Assembly: GCF_012515855.1 (NCBI RefSeq)
Contig: NZ_JAAYXO010000142.1
Span: 1 to 55,910 of the forward strand
DNA from: Gordonia sp. (in: high G+C Gram-positive bacteria)
Lineage (GTDB): Bacteria; Actinomycetota; Actinomycetes; Mycobacteriales; Mycobacteriaceae
Length of the DNA: 55,910 nucleotides
Reading direction: 5' to 3'
The position numbers were made by a program, and so were the translations under genes. Each line of letters begins with the position of its first letter. Within the stretch, counting starts at the first letter, position 1. Positions 55,061-55,910 of this stretch are shown piece by piece. The notes below the pieces were generated by a model that saw only the letters and a list, made by a program, of their open reading frames with translations, was not told where the DNA came from and did no database searches.

Positions 55061-55068
55061 CGGATTCG

Positions 55069-55878
55069 ATGGCCACCGCACGCCCGGAGCCCGCAGCAGG
55101 CTCCTTCGAGATCTCCACCGGCACCGCCGAGCTCGCCTCCGACCGGGAAGGCGGCTGGCTGCTGTCGGTGAACGGCGCGCAGAGCAGCCACATCGCGCCC
55201 GACCGTCCCGACATCCTCGACTTCGAGTACATGCGACAGGCGGTCGCCGCCATCGAGGACCACTACGACGACCTCGCCACGCCGCTGCGCGTCCTCCACC
55301 TCGGTGCCGCCGCCTGCGCCCTACCCCGCTACCTGGCCCATACCTATCCGCAGTCCCGGCACGTCGCCGTCGAGATCGACGCCAAACTGGCACGCCTCGC
55401 CCGCGAATGGTTCGACCTCCCCCGGGCCCCACGACTTCGGATTCGTGTCGGCGACGCCCGTGCCGTCATCGAGACCCTGACGCCGGAGACGCGCGACGTC
55501 GTGATCCGCGACGCCTTCGCCGAGAGCCTCACCCCCGCCCACCTCAAGACCGTCGAGTTCACCGAAGCCGTCCAGAAGGTCCTTGCGCCGGGCGGACTCT
55601 ACATCGCGAACTGCGGCGACCGCCGCGACCTCCGCTCCGTGCGCAGCGAGGTCGCGACCATCGCCTCGGTCTTCTCCGACATCACGCTGATCGCCGACCC
55701 GTCGATGTTCAAGGGTCGCCGCAGCGGCAACATCATCGTCGTCGCCTCCGACGGTCCGATCACCGCGTCAGCCGATCTCGAACGACGCCTGCGCTCCGAT
55801 CCCGAGCCCGCACGACTGATGGCCGACGCCGCCGCACGCGCCTTCGGCTCCGGCGCCGTGCTGCGCGACGAGGATTGA
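55069..55878 (+). CDS. Spermidine-synthase-like SAM-binding protein
   Basis: A 269-residue protein with a spermidine synthase/methyltransferase fold. Nucleotide-binding motif I is VLHLGAAACALPRYL (75-89), the acidic residue after strand 2 is in VAVEIDAKL, and VGDARAVIETL follows as motif II. The DFEYMRQA before it matches polyamine synthases. The usual aminopropyltransferase active-site pair could not be confirmed, and many actinobacterial members of this shape have unknown substrates, so methyltransferase activity remains possible. It is divergent from cobD with a leaderless promoter. The window ends 32 bp after its stop. Confidence 0.8.
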   Translation: MATARPEPAAGSFEISTGTAELASDREGGWLLSVNGAQSSHIAPDRPDILDFEYMRQAVAAIEDHYDDLATPLRVLHLGAAACALPRYLAHTYPQSRHVAVEIDAKLARLAREWFDLPRAPRLRIRVGDARAVIETLTPETRDVVIRDAFAESLTPAHLKTVEFTEAVQKVLAPGGLYIANCGDRRDLRSVRSEVATIASVFSDITLIADPSMFKGRRSGNIIVVASDGPITASADLERRLRSDPEPARLMADAAARAFGSGAVLRDED

Positions 55879-55910
55879 AGTCACCGCGACCACAACGGTG
55901 GTCGAAGCCG

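Overview
The window is high-GC actinobacterial chromosome, most like a mycolic-acid-containing genus of the Mycobacteriales such as Gordonia or a close relative (inference). Three observations support this. The backbone gene order follows the Mycobacterium tuberculosis Rv2199c-Rv2236c region very closely. An antigen-85-like secreted esterase is present. About seventeen transcription units carry a TANNNT -10 element only 6-8 nt before the start codon, which is the leaderless style common in mycobacteria. No tRNA, CRISPR array, insertion sequence or prophage gene was found. The one RNA gene is rnpB.

Layout. 1-5400: cytochrome oxidase subunits ctaF and ctaC, asparagine synthetase asnB, adenosine kinase adoK and an A-type Fe-S carrier. 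5500-9830: glycerate kinase, a DUF3043 membrane protein, a fused CobU-CobT and CobS (lower-ligand assembly of cobalamin). 9840-13730: ilvE, gcvT and a leucyl aminopeptidase. 13930-18264: the lipoate block, with a two-lipoyl-domain E2, a TIGR01777 epimerase-like protein, lipB and lipA. 18358-21317: a DUF4191 protein followed by SDR, F420-type LLM oxidoreductase and SnoaL-like genes. 21274-24580, on the opposite strand: an SDR, a patatin-like hydrolase and a Baeyer-Villiger-type monooxygenase, all translationally coupled. 24664-26907: an RDD membrane protein and glnA1, with a GlnR-type box between them. 26981-36626 is a second accessory stretch: paired CrcB fluoride exporters, an antigen-85-like esterase, two FKBP lipoproteins, two acyl-CoA synthetases around an XRE-TetR double-HTH regulator, a cyclase-family hydrolase and a lipase. 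36716-42118: glnE, glnA2 and panB. 42290-46284: a 13E12/DUF222-HNH protein, a proline iminopeptidase and a CYTH-CHAD protein. 46259-55878: an RNB ribonuclease, rnpB, a histidine phosphatase, a zinc-ribbon coiled-coil protein, a NIF3 protein, CobC-like aminotransferase, PtkA-like HAD protein, PtpA phosphatase, SURF1, CobD/CbiB and a spermidine-synthase-like protein.

How the genes work together. glnA1, glnA2 and glnE form the nitrogen-assimilation core. GlnE modifies GlnA1, whose target tyrosine is present, while GlnA2 has tryptophan at the matching place. lipB and lipA make the lipoyl cofactor for the neighbouring E2 and, with GcvT, the glycine cleavage system. CobU-CobT, CobS, CobC and CobD are cobalamin side-chain and nucleotide-loop enzymes spread over the window. 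CtaC, CtaF and SURF1 belong to the aa3 oxidase and its assembly.

The least ordinary part is the pair of catabolic inserts in the conserved backbone. The SDR, monooxygenase and patatin genes could oxidise an alcohol to a ketone, convert the ketone to an ester or lactone, and hydrolyse that. The cyclase plus acyl-CoA synthetase pair, with the XRE-TetR regulator and a palindromic operator candidate, looks like a separate acid-activation module. Both pathway readings are inference from domain content and gene coupling.
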